A stretch of DNA of 64,000 nt from Fragilaria crotonensis (Eukaryota; Bacillariophyta; Fragilariophyceae; Fragilariales; Fragilariaceae): positions 62,001 through 126,000 of the forward strand of contig JAKSYS010000027.1 of assembly GCA_022925895.1 (NCBI GenBank), written 5' to 3'. Below are positions 1-10,144 of the stretch, in pieces. Made by a program: the position numbers and the translations under genes. The notes beneath the pieces are model-generated. The model saw nothing but the letters and a program-made list of their open reading frames with translations, made no database searches and was not told the DNA's origin. Positions within the stretch are counted from its first letter, which is position 1; each line of letters opens with the position of its first letter.

Positions 1-713
1 TTTCGTATCGGGAAACCATTCAGTCGGCCCTCGACTCTCGGCATCAGCTGGACAGTGAACTTTCTCTTGTAGCCAACTCAATTTCTTCCCAAATCAACAG
101 CGAGACGAAAACAACGGATGATCTGCCGTTTCGAGTTTCTTCTTGGAGAACGCCCTCCCTCTGCTTTGACTTGGAGGTCAGCGAACAGGTTCATTTCGTC
201 CGAACAGAGCACATGCCCATCAAGATTCGAGTCAGAGCAATTGCTGAGATTCATGCCAAGGACATTAATGCAAGCTCCATCCCAAAATACAGTGCATTTC
301 GTGTTCATGTGGAACAGTGCAAGCATGATAACCAGTCGTTGTTTCCAAGTGCTGGTGCTTTGGGTGAAGTCCTCATTAAGCTTCGGATCAATCGCCTTGG
401 AGAGAATCAGAAGAAAAAACTTACTTGGGGTGGTGAAGATGCTGACGTGGGTTTCGTGCGAGTTACGGAAGCTCGAGTGTAAGTCCCTTCATTCGCGTTT
501 CCATTCGCAGCACACTTCTTTTCTAACTTTTTCCTCAACAGTGTCCAGAAGAATGCATTTCCGCCGTTGCCTAAGCGTACTGTTGATCTCTATACTTCCT
601 CGCACCATGGCACTAGTGACACCACTGTAATGCTTCGTTTTAACACGCATCGGGGACGAGATGTAGAATGTGTGCCGGAAGTCGACATTGAAGTCGTGAT
701 GGCTTCGTCTTAA
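1..713 (+). CDS. 3' end of an unrecognised protein gene (5' truncated by window edge)
   Basis: An open frame runs from base 3 to a splice donor at 479 (GTAAGT). A 63-nt intron (479-541, ending CAG) joins it in frame to a last exon (542-713) ending in TAA. The visible ~215 residues include a segment rich in alternating hydrophobic residues (for example IKIRVRAIAEIHAKDI and TTVMLRFNTHRG) that suggests beta strands, and a short basic/proline linker. I do not recognise a family. The gene ends 470 bp before the convergent end of the giant IQ-protein gene. The intron is supported by a good donor, a pyrimidine-rich acceptor and phase continuity (codon GT|T). The start lies outside the window, so length and N-terminal domains are unknown. 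Confidence 0.6.
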
Positions 714-1186
714 TATGGGTGATTTTGAGGAGAAGAGAATCCTCATTCGTACATCCTCCCGTCAGTTTGACCCGCAACTTTATGTATTACGTCAGTTTAG
801 CGTATAGACCGATAATAAAAGTGGTTATTAATGCGTCAGAATAATGACTTTCTGTTGCCCTCGACGACCTGCTCTTGGAGCACCGAGACGTCGCGACAAA
901 TGATCAACTACAGTTGGATCCTTCTCAGCAGAGACACCTCTTGGTTGGGACGAGAGCAACATGCGTGGAAAGAAAATGATGACCGACCAAGAATTGGGTT
1001 GGAAGCAAATTGAACTGGAATTCAACGTATGCAAAAATGTGGCAAGTAAGAGATACAGGGACAAGGACTCCTGGGAGAACGCGCTAGCGATAGATATGGG
1101 GGACAGCTCCTCGTATCAACTCGTGCATGACGCAAAGCTTGAATGGCGCTGACCGAGGCAGCATTCGACTGAAATTTTCGCGGATA
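714..1186. other. Convergent intergenic region, with a weak coding-like segment
   Basis: This is the 3'-3' gap between the truncated gene and the IQ-array gene. An open + strand segment at 848-979 reads as a plausible acidic/leucine-rich peptide (ALDDLLLEHRDVATNDQLQL), and an open frame at 961-1152 follows in another frame. No clean start or splice signals tie them together. They may be remnants or chance; I do not call a gene here. Confidence 0.3.
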
Positions 1187-4100
1187 TCAGATCGGAGTGT
1201 TGGTATAGTCGCCTTGCTCATAGACAGCGAACAGCCCGGCGTTGTTGGATTTACCACGGGTGTGATTTTCCTTGCAATTTTCAGATAGAGACTTGACGCG
1301 CTTGGCAAGGCGACGGACACATGCTGATGTTGGTCGAACCCTCCTCGTCTTTAACAGTAGCAAGCCAACTTGGTCCCTCGCATTCCTTTCCATTTCAAGC
1401 AAGATCGCCTTTTCTACGAAATGGATCTCCCGCTCAGTCGCAAGGGCTAGCTCCCTCCGTTCCATCACGCGCCGTTTCATAGCCTTGGTCCACTTCTGAA
1501 TCCTGACTGCTGACACAAGCTCCTTCCTTTTTCGTGTCGAATCAACGCATTGTCGCCAAAACGATTGAATGATCCGCACAGATTCAACAGCCAAACGATA
1601 CTGTGTTCTGCTCTGGAAGCCTCGGACTGAAGCTTGGATAAGTATGGCAGCGATGTTGTGAGCAGCCGAAATCGTCTTGGACTGCCGCATTCGAAAAAGA
1701 TACTGCATTTTAATGATGCAGGTCTTAGTGCGAAAAAAATTGCGGGCGTGACGGTGGGAACGGTAAGAGGCCTGTAACAGCGTTGCCGCTGAGCTGTAGT
1801 TCTTGAGCTCTTGCCGCTTTTGAAAGGCACGAAATCGAGCTTGGATAATTGTGGCATTTTCATCCTGGCGAAGCAGAATTACTCTCCAACGGGAGCCGAT
1901 TTTAGTCTCGCTTTTTGGGGAAAGAGACTCTTCAACCATCTCTCTGGTACGAACGATTGCGATGAAACGCCTAATCGAGCCTTGGATCACAACTGCAGCA
2001 CACTCTTTCGCCATAGATTCTGCTTCAGACCACGCTAAAAGTGTTGACGTATCAAAGCGGAAGCTCGTATTAGACATTCGCTCGAAAGAGCGACGAGAGT
2101 CATTGACGTGACTGAGCGCAAACCGGGTCGCCGACCGTTCGAGTTGACCTCGAATGCTTCGCTTCAGGAGAACAACTGAGGATTGAACCTCAAGGAGCGT
2201 CAAGTTCATCTTCCAAGCGAAGAAAGCAGCTTGAATAACACGAGCAGCCCTCTTTTGCTGAGCGAACAGGCTGCCTGCAAGTTTTGCGCGTACGATTGCT
2301 TGGAAAGATGCCAAGGCTAGGTGCTGTCGTCGTCGTTTGACAGTCCTTAACAGGCGCACCTTTCGCATTCGCTGATGTTTCTGAATCCTAATGGCGGCAT
2401 CACGTAGGTTCACGAAGTTGTCTCGCTCGAACTTTCTTCGTGCGATACTTTGAATGGATACAGCTGCGTTGAGCGATGCTCGGCAGTCTTTGACCAAAAA
2501 TCTTTGCAACGATCCGCGAACTAGAGCTTGCACCAAACAAATACCGCGTTTAGCTTTGAGATATCTCTGGCGCGCCAAATGACAGCGGGTTGTTTTCTGA
2601 ACAAAAACAGCGTTTCGGAGGACGACTTCTCGCGATCTCTTGTAACCTAGTCTTCTCCAATAGCATTGAATCACGAGTGCAGCGCTGCGCACCTCTACAT
2701 ACACCTTTCGAGCCATAGCCATCCTTACCCACTTCTGAAGGACTGCTGCACTCCAACGCACCTCCAAAAAACGAGATCTGGCAACACGCGACCTCCAGAA
2801 ACACTGTATGGATGTCGCTTCGGATGTCAATCGGGCAATCGCGATTTTAACCAGAAACCGACGCAAAAAGGCTTGAACACGGATGACCATAGAGCGATAT
2901 CGAGTAACGTTCATTCGACTGATCCGCGATCTGGCAACCGCTTGGATACGAGTGGCGAAGTAGGCCCTGCGCTGCAACATGTTAGCACAATGACATCGCC
3001 AGCTCCTTTTGATCATATCAGCAGACTTTCTCATGCGAAGAAATGTGCTGCGAGATCGGGCACCCCGTGCCACAGCCTGCAGTCGTAGAACGCCCCTAAC
3101 GAGTCTCAACGTCCAGAGAATCTGGCGAAACCAGGACTGAATAGCCAGGACACCCATGAGAATGGCGAAGTAATGAGATTCGCAGCGATATCGTCTCCAG
3201 TTACGTTGAATAGCAATGGCTGACAGCAATTCATTTTCACGTCTTGCCAGGATGCTCCGCCAAATTCGTTGAGCTAGCACTGCACTGCCTTTCTGTTGGA
3301 GGAACACGCTCCTTTGTAAGTGGGCTCGAACATGCGCCTGGATCAATGTTGCCAGAGCCGCCGTTTCTGCATGCTCCTTAGCGCGTTGCAGCTTCGCATG
3401 ATGGCGATGCCAGACAGTCTGGATCCTGCGAACTGCTGCGATTGTCACACGCAATCGACTTCTAGCCTGATTTCCACGCCAAACTCGTTGAGCTATCACT
3501 GCACTGCCTTTCTGTTGGAGGAACGCATTCCTAGCAACACGGGCTCGAACTTGCGCCTGGAACAATGTTGCCAGCGCTGCCTTTGCTGCATGTTCCTTCG
3601 CGCGTTGCAGCTTCGCGTGATGTCGATGCCAGACAGTCTGGATCCTGCGAACTGCTGCGATTGCCACACGCAATCGACTTCTAGCATGACTTCCACGCCA
3701 AACCCGTTGAGCTATCACTGCACTGCCTTTCTGTTGGAGGAACTCATTCCTAGCAATACGGGCTCGAACTTGCGCCTGGATCAATGTTGCCAGCGCTGCC
3801 TTTGCTGCATGTTCCTTCGCGCGTTGCAGCTTCGCGTGATGTCGATGCCAGACAGTCTGGATCCTGCGAACTGCTGCTATTGTCACTCGCCATCGTCCTC
3901 GAGCCAAACTACCCCGCCAGACACGTTGAGCTATCACTGCACTGCCTTTCTGTTGGAGGAATGCACTCCTGCGTAGGTGGGCTCGAACTTGCGCCTGAAT
4001 ACGTGTCGCGTGAACTTCGAGTGCCAAGTGTTGCTGTGCACGCTGCGAACATTGATGTTCTCGATGACGACGCCAGACACTTTGGATTGCGCGAACTGCT

Positions 4101-7100
4101 GCGATTGTCACACGCAATCGACTTCTAGCCTGACTTCCACGCCAAACTCGTTGAGCTATCACTGTACTGCCTTTCTGTTGGAGGAACGCATTCCTAGCAA
4201 CACGGGCTCGAACTTGTGCCTGGATCAATGTTACCAACGCTGCCTTTTCAGCATGTTCCTTCGCGCGTTGCAGCTTGGCATGATGGCGATGCCAGACAGT
4301 CTGGATCCTGCGAACTGCTGCTATTGTTACTCGCCATCGTCTTCGAGCCAAACTACCCCGCCAGACACGTTGAGCTAACGCAGCACTCTGTTTTTGTTGG
4401 ATAAACGCACTCCTGCGTATATGTGCTCGAAAGTGTGCTTGAATACGCGTTGCAAGAGCGTCCAGGGCTTTGTGTTGCTGTAAACGACGCAAACATTCTT
4501 TTTCGCGATGACGACGCCAGACACTTTGGATTGTGCGAACTGCTGCGATTGTCACACGCAATCGACTTCTGGCATGACTTCCACGCCAAACTCGTTGAGC
4601 TATCACTGCACTGCCTTTCTGTTGGAGGAACGCATTCCTAGCAACACGGGCTCGAACTTGTGCCTGGATCAATGTTACCACCGCTGCCGTTGCTGCATGT
4701 TCCTTAACGCGTTGCAGGTTCGCATGATGGCGATACCAGACAGTCTGGATCCTGCGAACTGCTGCGATTGCCACACGCAATCGACTTCTAGCATGACTTC
4801 CACGCCAAACTCGTTGAGCTTTCACTGCACTGCCTTTCTGTTGGAGGAACGCATTCCTAGCAACACGGGCTCGAACTTGCGCCTGGATCAATGTTGCCAG
4901 CGCTGCCTTTGCTGCATGTTCCTTCGCGCGTAGCAGCTTCGCGTGATGTCGATGCCAGACAGTCTGGATCCTGCGAACTGCTGCGATTGTCACACGCAAT
5001 CGACTTCTAGCCTGACTTCCACGCCAAACTCGTTGAGCTATCACTGCACTGCCTTTCTGTTGGAGGAATGCACTCCTGCGTAGGTGGGCTCGAACTTGCG
5101 CCTGAATACGTGTCGCGTGAACTTCGAGTGCCAAGTGTTGCTGTGCACGCTGCGAACATTGATGTTCTCGATGACGACGCCAGACACTTTGGATTGCGCG
5201 AACTGCTGCGATTGTCACACGCAATCGACTTCTAGCCTGATTTCCACGCCAAACTCGTTGAGCTATCACTGCACTGCCTTTCTGTTGGAGGAACGCACTC
5301 CTAGCTAGGTGGGCTCGAACTTGTGCCTGGATCAATGTTACCAACGCTGCCTTTTCAGCATGTTCCTTCGCGCGTTGCAGCTTCGCATGATGGCGATGCC
5401 AGGAAGTCTGGATCCTGCGAACTGCTGCTATTGTCACTCGCCATCGTCTTCGAGCCAAACTACCCCGCCAGACACGTTGAGCTAACGCAGCACTCTGTTT
5501 TTGTTGGATAAACGCACTCCTGCGTATATTTGCTCGACAGTGTGCTTGAATACGTGTTGCAAGAGCGTCCAGGGCTTTGTGTTGCTGTACACGACGCAAA
5601 CATTGTTGTTCGCGATGACGATGCCAGGCAGTCTGAATTCTGCGAGTTGCTTCCATTTCGGTACGCAATCGTCTTCGAACCAGACTGCCCCGCCAGATGC
5701 GTTGAGCTAACGCAGCACTCTTCTTTTGTTGGATAAACGCACTCCTGCGTACATGTGCTCGACAGTGTGCTTGAATACGCGTTGCAAGAGCGTCCAGGGC
5801 TTGGTGTTGCTGTACACGACGCAAACATTGTTGTTCGCGATGACGACGCCAGGCAGTCTGAATTCTGCGAGTTGCTACCATTTCGGTACGCAATCGTCTT
5901 CGAACCAGACTGCCCCGCCAGATGCGTTGAGCTAACGCAGCACTCTTCTTTTGTTGGATAAACGCACTCCTGCGTATATGTGCTCGACAGTGTGCTTGAA
6001 TACGCGTTGCAAGAGCGTCCAGGGCTTGGTGTTGCTGTACACGACGCAAACATTGTTGTTCGCGATGATGACGCCAGGCAGTCTGAATTCTGCGAGTTGC
6101 TTCCATTTCGGTACGCACTCGTCTTCGAGCCAGACTGCCCCGCCAGATGCGTTGAGCTAACGCAGCACTCTTCTTTTGTTGGATAAACGCACTCGTTCGT
6201 AGACGTGCTCGAAAATGTGCTTGAATCATGACAGCACAAGCTTGCAACACGACAAGTTGTTGTCCGTGTTGGAGCTGTCGACGTTCATTATACTGATGCC
6301 AGGCATCCTTGATTGCAAGCGCAGCTGATCTGCGGTAACGGAGTTGGGACTGCGCCAGTAGTCGTCGCACTTGCGACTGGAGCATGACAATGTTCGCTTT
6401 CAGACTCAAGAATGCTTTTTGAACTAAATGTGCGCGGACAAGGGCTTGGATTTTTACCGCGTTGGCCTGCATTCTCCGGAACACAATGACCTGGCGAGAA
6501 CATCGTGCAAGAGCTTGGATGATGACTACAGCTGCTTTCTTCCGTCGAAGTGTGCGCACCGCTGCCGACGTTCTCCAAAACCTCTGGATTGTTGTTATTC
6601 CATTTTTCTTTCGGAGACACTGGATGCGTTCGCGACGCCCCCGAGCGAGCGCCTGACAACGCTCCAAACCTCGCTGAGCAGCCAAGGACGTCTGTCTTGA
6701 TTGACAGCTTTGCAGAGTGAGATGCAGGAGGCTGTTGGAAGAATCATGATAAGAAATCTGGACTGTAGACTTGCGCCATAAATTTTGTATCAGCGTGGCA
6801 GCGCGTGTTTGGGCTGAGCGTTCGTTGCGCTTGCGTGCCATCTGCTGGATGGTAATGCACGATGCTCGCAGCGCAAGGTATCGATTTCGTTGAATATATC
6901 TTCGCCAAAGTGTCTGAAGATGTACCGACAACTGCGTCTGCTTCAACTTCATCGCTTCACGGTCTACTTTGGCCGCCATCAAGAAACTACGCCGTCTAGG
7001 AATCATCCTCCACCAACTCTGAATCATCACAACTGATGAGCACCGTAAAGAATATTGATCGCGCTCAAACACCCGTTCTAACGCAGCTTTGATTAACATG

Positions 7101-9451
7101 ATGCCCATCTTTCGTTGGTCCCAAGTCGCGTTGATAGATGACCGTGCAGCCTGGCATGTCAATTGCACAACACATGATTCCAGTTGACGAGAGCCCTGGC
7201 GTTCGTAATGAATTCCGACTTCGCGTTGCCAAGAAACACTGATGCAGTCAGCAAAAATCTCAATCGCTTCTGTCAGCCACCAACAATCCACTTGGCCAAT
7301 AGCTTTCGACACCGCTAGGAGGCGAATTCTCTGCTGCAGAATTGCGTTGCAAACACTGGAATGCTGTAGTTCGCATTCTGACGTCCAAGATGTTAGCAAC
7401 AAAGACGAAGCGCTAAGTTGAGCTCGATGACATCGCCATGCACATTGAATCCGAATGGCTGCATTTCGTTCACGACTAGTGGGCGTAAGACATGTCGCAA
7501 GAATGACACTGTTGGTAGCCTCGACTTGACGGAGAAAGCCACAGGCTCGCAGTTGCTGCCGAGCCGCAACTTTCCGAGCCCAGACCTGAATGATCACGGC
7601 ACAAACATGAAAGAACTTTCGCTGATCGCGTTTGACCGTTTTCGAAAGGGCAGCACGGACAACACGAGATATGGTCTTATCTGAGCTCCAGTGATTGGCG
7701 AAAGCCAGCCGACGTGCTGAACACTTCAGCCGCACCACTACGATTTCCATTACCGGAGCCCCTTGAAAATCAACTTCGGTGGGAACCTCTCTTGTCCATT
7801 CAATGGATATTCGATCACTCTCAAGCTCGAGAGCTGTCACATGCTCCATTCCGTAGACTTGACGAATGACCTTCCTCAAACTCTCTAGTCCCATTTTCAT
7901 TATGAGAACCCTGTTATAGTCAAGAGTGCTAGCAAAATCACATTTCATCCACCATCCGACAATCATTGAATCAATCAATTTGCGTTCCCCAAGGTACATT
8001 CGCCATATCGTTTGTATTACTGTGGCCGCATTCGAATGATTTTCGACCTTCGATGCGTTGACGAGGTTCCTTCGGAACGCTCTTTGAATTTTCTTGGCAC
8101 TGTGGCGTTCTCGTACAGTTTTGGCCCGTTCCGCCAGCGGCGAATCTGCAAACATATGCGGGGTGAATGCTAACGGATCATGGAACACTCGGGGAGTGTG
8201 CAATGTGCATTCGGAGAGTAGAGCTTTCTCCGACGCTTGATTGTCCGTCAATCGGTCTACCGAGTCTTCTACATCGATAGCATTTGCATCATCACCACAA
8301 CTCCGTACCACGAGGAGACTTTCGTCCGACGCACTACCAGATTGTCTGCCGTCACTGTTTGTACTGTAGAAAGACTCGTTCTCATCAGGGGCATCATACG
8401 ATGTGGTTCGGACTGTATCAATGTTGCCCTCGTGGTGCGTCAATCTCGATTCGCCTCCTCTTCGCAATGGAGTAGTATCCACGTTCTGTTCCGGAGTATT
8501 TGGGTGGACTGGAGCCTGTATTGAGGGAGGCTTCGTCGTTGGGCCTCGATAGGAGGCCAAAAGTGAGTTCCTCGGTCTCTTTTCCCTTCTGTACAAGCGA
8601 TGGAAAACATCGTCCTTCGATCGACTTGATGATACGCTTATAGAATTTTCGTCGATCGCCTGACCCAACAAGTGCTCCATCGGTGACGGCAAGTTTGGAA
8701 CAGACGAATTTGAGCTCAAATATTCACTACGTCGCCTGACAGCATCGTGAGCTGTCCTGGGGTGTTTGATTCCTCTATCCAGCGACGCCACCGAGGTTGA
8801 TGCTGATATAGGCTTGGAAGGCGCTCGTTGTACTGGTTGAGGAGCACGTCGACTCTCAGGAAGAGATCGTCGAGTTGAGCTTGTCGAAGAAAGTGTCGAT
8901 ATCGTCGATCCACCTCCAGATCTGTGCGAAGGATCTACGCTGGCATCTGACGGCAATCCAACCGCAAAAGATGCACTTTGACGTTTCTTAGGCTTAGATT
9001 CCCATGACGTTCCAACACCGTCGCCTTTCCTTGCTACAGAAACTTTTGCTTTTCCATGACTGTACAGCCGCTCAAAGACAGAACTTGACAAACTAGTTGA
9101 TCGCTTAGACTGATGTGAATGCTGAGATATTGATGACGATGAAGATGGATTGGAATCTCGATACGGAGGGCTCGTCGAAACAGGGGATACAGTGAATTGC
9201 TCTGATTTGGATCTCCTGGTCGCTGAAGTCACATCCGGAATCCCTGTGTTCGCTCTCCGGACGGACGCGGTGGCGGACGTGACAGAAGCGGAGGAGTCTA
9301 TCCGCTTCATGGGGGAGCACTGCTTTATTCCAGACCACCTTTCCTCCAGCTCCGAAAAACGAGCATGTAGAGGTGACTTGAACGGTTCTGTCGAATGTCG
9401 CTGGTCCGCTTCGTCATCCTCAACTTCGTTTTGATCCAAAGTGCGACGCAT
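1187..9451 (-). CDS. Giant IQ-motif array protein (ASPM-style IQ repeats, no CH domain)
   Basis: A single open frame of about 2,754 codons; I take the ATG at 9451 (MRRTLDQNEVEDDEAD). Residues 1 to ~450 are Ser/Pro-rich and probably disordered. From ~455 to the end there are dozens of IQ-like calmodulin or myosin-light-chain binding motifs (IQ..WR, IQA..RA, AQR.WRG). Residues ~1,070-2,055 form a near-identical tandem array (separate entry). Two related ~110-residue segments of unknown type sit between early IQ motifs at ~497-620 and ~705-812. Known long IQ arrays (ASPM, myosins) bind calmodulin along a rigid helix; the spacing and W/R pattern resemble ASPM. There is no calponin-homology or ASH domain, so it is not an ASPM orthologue; a full ASPM gene lies at 52772-59799. 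A spindle-pole or cytoskeletal scaffold role is inference. Confidence 0.85.
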   Translation of the reverse strand: MRRTLDQNEVEDDEADQRHSTEPFKSPLHARFSELEERWSGIKQCSPMKRIDSSASVTSATASVRRANTGIPDVTSATRRSKSEQFTVSPVSTSPPYRDSNPSSSSSISQHSHQSKRSTSLSSSVFERLYSHGKAKVSVARKGDGVGTSWESKPKKRQSASFAVGLPSDASVDPSHRSGGGSTISTLSSTSSTRRSLPESRRAPQPVQRAPSKPISASTSVASLDRGIKHPRTAHDAVRRRSEYLSSNSSVPNLPSPMEHLLGQAIDENSISVSSSRSKDDVFHRLYRREKRPRNSLLASYRGPTTKPPSIQAPVHPNTPEQNVDTTPLRRGGESRLTHHEGNIDTVRTTSYDAPDENESFYSTNSDGRQSGSASDESLLVVRSCGDDANAIDVEDSVDRLTDNQASEKALLSECTLHTPRVFHDPLAFTPHMFADSPLAERAKTVRERHSAKKIQRAFRRNLVNASKVENHSNAATVIQTIWRMYLGERKLIDSMIVGWWMKCDFASTLDYNRVLIMKMGLESLRKVIRQVYGMEHVTALELESDRISIEWTREVPTEVDFQGAPVMEIVVVRLKCSARRLAFANHWSSDKTISRVVRAALSKTVKRDQRKFFHVCAVIIQVWARKVAARQQLRACGFLRQVEATNSVILATCLTPTSRERNAAIRIQCAWRCHRAQLSASSLLLTSWTSECELQHSSVCNAILQQRIRLLAVSKAIGQVDCWWLTEAIEIFADCISVSWQREVGIHYERQGSRQLESCVVQLTCQAARSSINATWDQRKMGIMLIKAALERVFERDQYSLRCSSVVMIQSWWRMIPRRRSFLMAAKVDREAMKLKQTQLSVHLQTLWRRYIQRNRYLALRASCITIQQMARKRNERSAQTRAATLIQNLWRKSTVQISYHDSSNSLLHLTLQSCQSRQTSLAAQRGLERCQALARGRRERIQCLRKKNGITTIQRFWRTSAAVRTLRRKKAAVVIIQALARCSRQVIVFRRMQANAVKIQALVRAHLVQKAFLSLKANIVMLQSQVRRLLAQSQLRYRRSAALAIKDAWHQYNERRQLQHGQQLVVLQACAVMIQAHFRARLRTSAFIQQKKSAALAQRIWRGSLARRRVRTEMEATRRIQTAWRHHREQQCLRRVQQHQALDALATRIQAHCRAHIRRSAFIQQKKSAALAQRIWRGSLVRRRLRTEMVATRRIQTAWRRHREQQCLRRVQQHQALDALATRIQAHCRAHVRRSAFIQQKKSAALAQRIWRGSLVRRRLRTEMEATRRIQTAWHRHREQQCLRRVQQHKALDALATRIQAHCRANIRRSAFIQQKQSAALAQRVWRGSLARRRWRVTIAAVRRIQTSWHRHHAKLQRAKEHAEKAALVTLIQAQVRAHLARSAFLQQKGSAVIAQRVWRGNQARSRLRVTIAAVRAIQSVWRRHREHQCSQRAQQHLALEVHATRIQAQVRAHLRRSAFLQQKGSAVIAQRVWRGSQARSRLRVTIAAVRRIQTVWHRHHAKLLRAKEHAAKAALATLIQAQVRARVARNAFLQQKGSAVKAQRVWRGSHARSRLRVAIAAVRRIQTVWYRHHANLQRVKEHAATAAVVTLIQAQVRARVARNAFLQQKGSAVIAQRVWRGSHARSRLRVTIAAVRTIQSVWRRHREKECLRRLQQHKALDALATRIQAHFRAHIRRSAFIQQKQSAALAQRVWRGSLARRRWRVTIAAVRRIQTVWHRHHAKLQRAKEHAEKAALVTLIQAQVRARVARNAFLQQKGSTVIAQRVWRGSQARSRLRVTIAAVRAIQSVWRRHREHQCSQRAQQHLALEVHATRIQAQVRAHLRRSAFLQQKGSAVIAQRVWRGSLARGRWRVTIAAVRRIQTVWHRHHAKLQRAKEHAAKAALATLIQAQVRARIARNEFLQQKGSAVIAQRVWRGSHARSRLRVAIAAVRRIQTVWHRHHAKLQRAKEHAAKAALATLFQAQVRARVARNAFLQQKGSAVIAQRVWRGNQARSRLRVTIAAVRRIQTVWHRHHAKLQRAKEHAETAALATLIQAHVRAHLQRSVFLQQKGSAVLAQRIWRSILARRENELLSAIAIQRNWRRYRCESHYFAILMGVLAIQSWFRQILWTLRLVRGVLRLQAVARGARSRSTFLRMRKSADMIKRSWRCHCANMLQRRAYFATRIQAVARSRISRMNVTRYRSMVIRVQAFLRRFLVKIAIARLTSEATSIQCFWRSRVARSRFLEVRWSAAVLQKWVRMAMARKVYVEVRSAALVIQCYWRRLGYKRSREVVLRNAVFVQKTTRCHLARQRYLKAKRGICLVQALVRGSLQRFLVKDCRASLNAAVSIQSIARRKFERDNFVNLRDAAIRIQKHQRMRKVRLLRTVKRRRQHLALASFQAIVRAKLAGSLFAQQKRAARVIQAAFFAWKMNLTLLEVQSSVVLLKRSIRGQLERSATRFALSHVNDSRRSFERMSNTSFRFDTSTLLAWSEAESMAKECAAVVIQGSIRRFIAIVRTREMVEESLSPKSETKIGSRWRVILLRQDENATIIQARFRAFQKRQELKNYSSAATLLQASYRSHRHARNFFRTKTCIIKMQYLFRMRQSKTISAAHNIAAILIQASVRGFQSRTQYRLAVESVRIIQSFWRQCVDSTRKRKELVSAVRIQKWTKAMKRRVMERRELALATEREIHFVEKAILLEMERNARDQVGLLLLKTRRVRPTSACVRRLAKRVKSLSENCKENHTRGKSNNAGLFAVYEQGDYTNTPI
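3290..6240 (-). repeat. Coding tandem array of ~13 units, 219 or 225 bp each
   Basis: The array lies inside the giant IQ gene. Each unit encodes 75 or 73 residues with three IQ-like motifs in the order (A)T.IQA..RA, AQR[IV]WRG and RRIQT.W. Two unit types differ in the third linker: one ends REQQCLRRVQQHQALDAL, the other HHAKLQRAKEHAAKAAL. The last three copies on the + strand (around 5520, 5745 and 5970) are spaced exactly 225 bp and are almost identical. Blocks near 3977-4404 and 5084-5511 match at a 1,107-bp offset, which shows a higher-order repeat of about five units. High nucleotide identity implies recent unequal exchange or gene conversion. Copy number may be collapsed or expanded in an assembly. 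Confidence 0.9.
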
Positions 9452-10144
9452 TTTGCTCAAGGCTATGGAAACTGAAAATAATCCTCAAGCTTTCGCGTGC
9501 CCTATAAGAAGAGACTCAATCGTACAATCGCCTCTCCGATTCATTCAAGCGTGATGAACACAATAACCTCGTTGGAACATCCAGAACGGAGGATACACGA
9601 GGATGTGCAACCACGGTAAGCCTTGCCCGTTCGACATCGACTACAGCAAATTTGGCGGTTATGTTTTGAATATTTGCGCACTGTTGCGGTACTGTACCAA
9701 TGTACTGGATTACAGGTACAATACTGTTACTCACCCGCCATTTTTTCATGCGGATGGTGGTATGGGGTAATGGGGTTGATGGGAGATCTCTTATGACATA
9801 CATACGTCGTAGAGACCTCGGTATGCATGTGTTTAAGATACACGACATCATGACGGAGTAGTAGACTGCACGATTTGATAAGAAATCAGCAACACTGCGA
9901 CCTTGAACGAAGCCTAGAACCGTTGGGCATTCGTAAAATGTACTACAACAACTATAACTCCCTTTTGCTGTCCTTGGAATCCAACGATACAGGGGTTAAA
10001 TTGGAAGCTTGTGACATCGCTGTAAGGGTAAGCAAAGAAGGTGAAGTTGGCTAGTGTACACTCATTTGGAAGCCTACATAAAATGTTCATGGATCTTGTC
10101 ATACAATAAAGTGAAGGGTGCAGGATTCGGAATTTTCGACGTGT
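9452..10144. other. Intergenic region between two minus-strand genes
   Basis: This is the 5' flank of the giant IQ gene and the 3' flank of the RING gene. No open frame here resembles a protein I know. It includes a short GTAC/TACTG-rich patch around 9680-9735. Promoter elements are not clear by eye. Confidence 0.5.

Noticed and set aside
5460-6239. A 259-codon open frame and several similar ones in other frames over 3300-6240
   Set aside because: They follow the 225-bp repeat of the IQ gene exactly; they are shadow frames of the tandem array.
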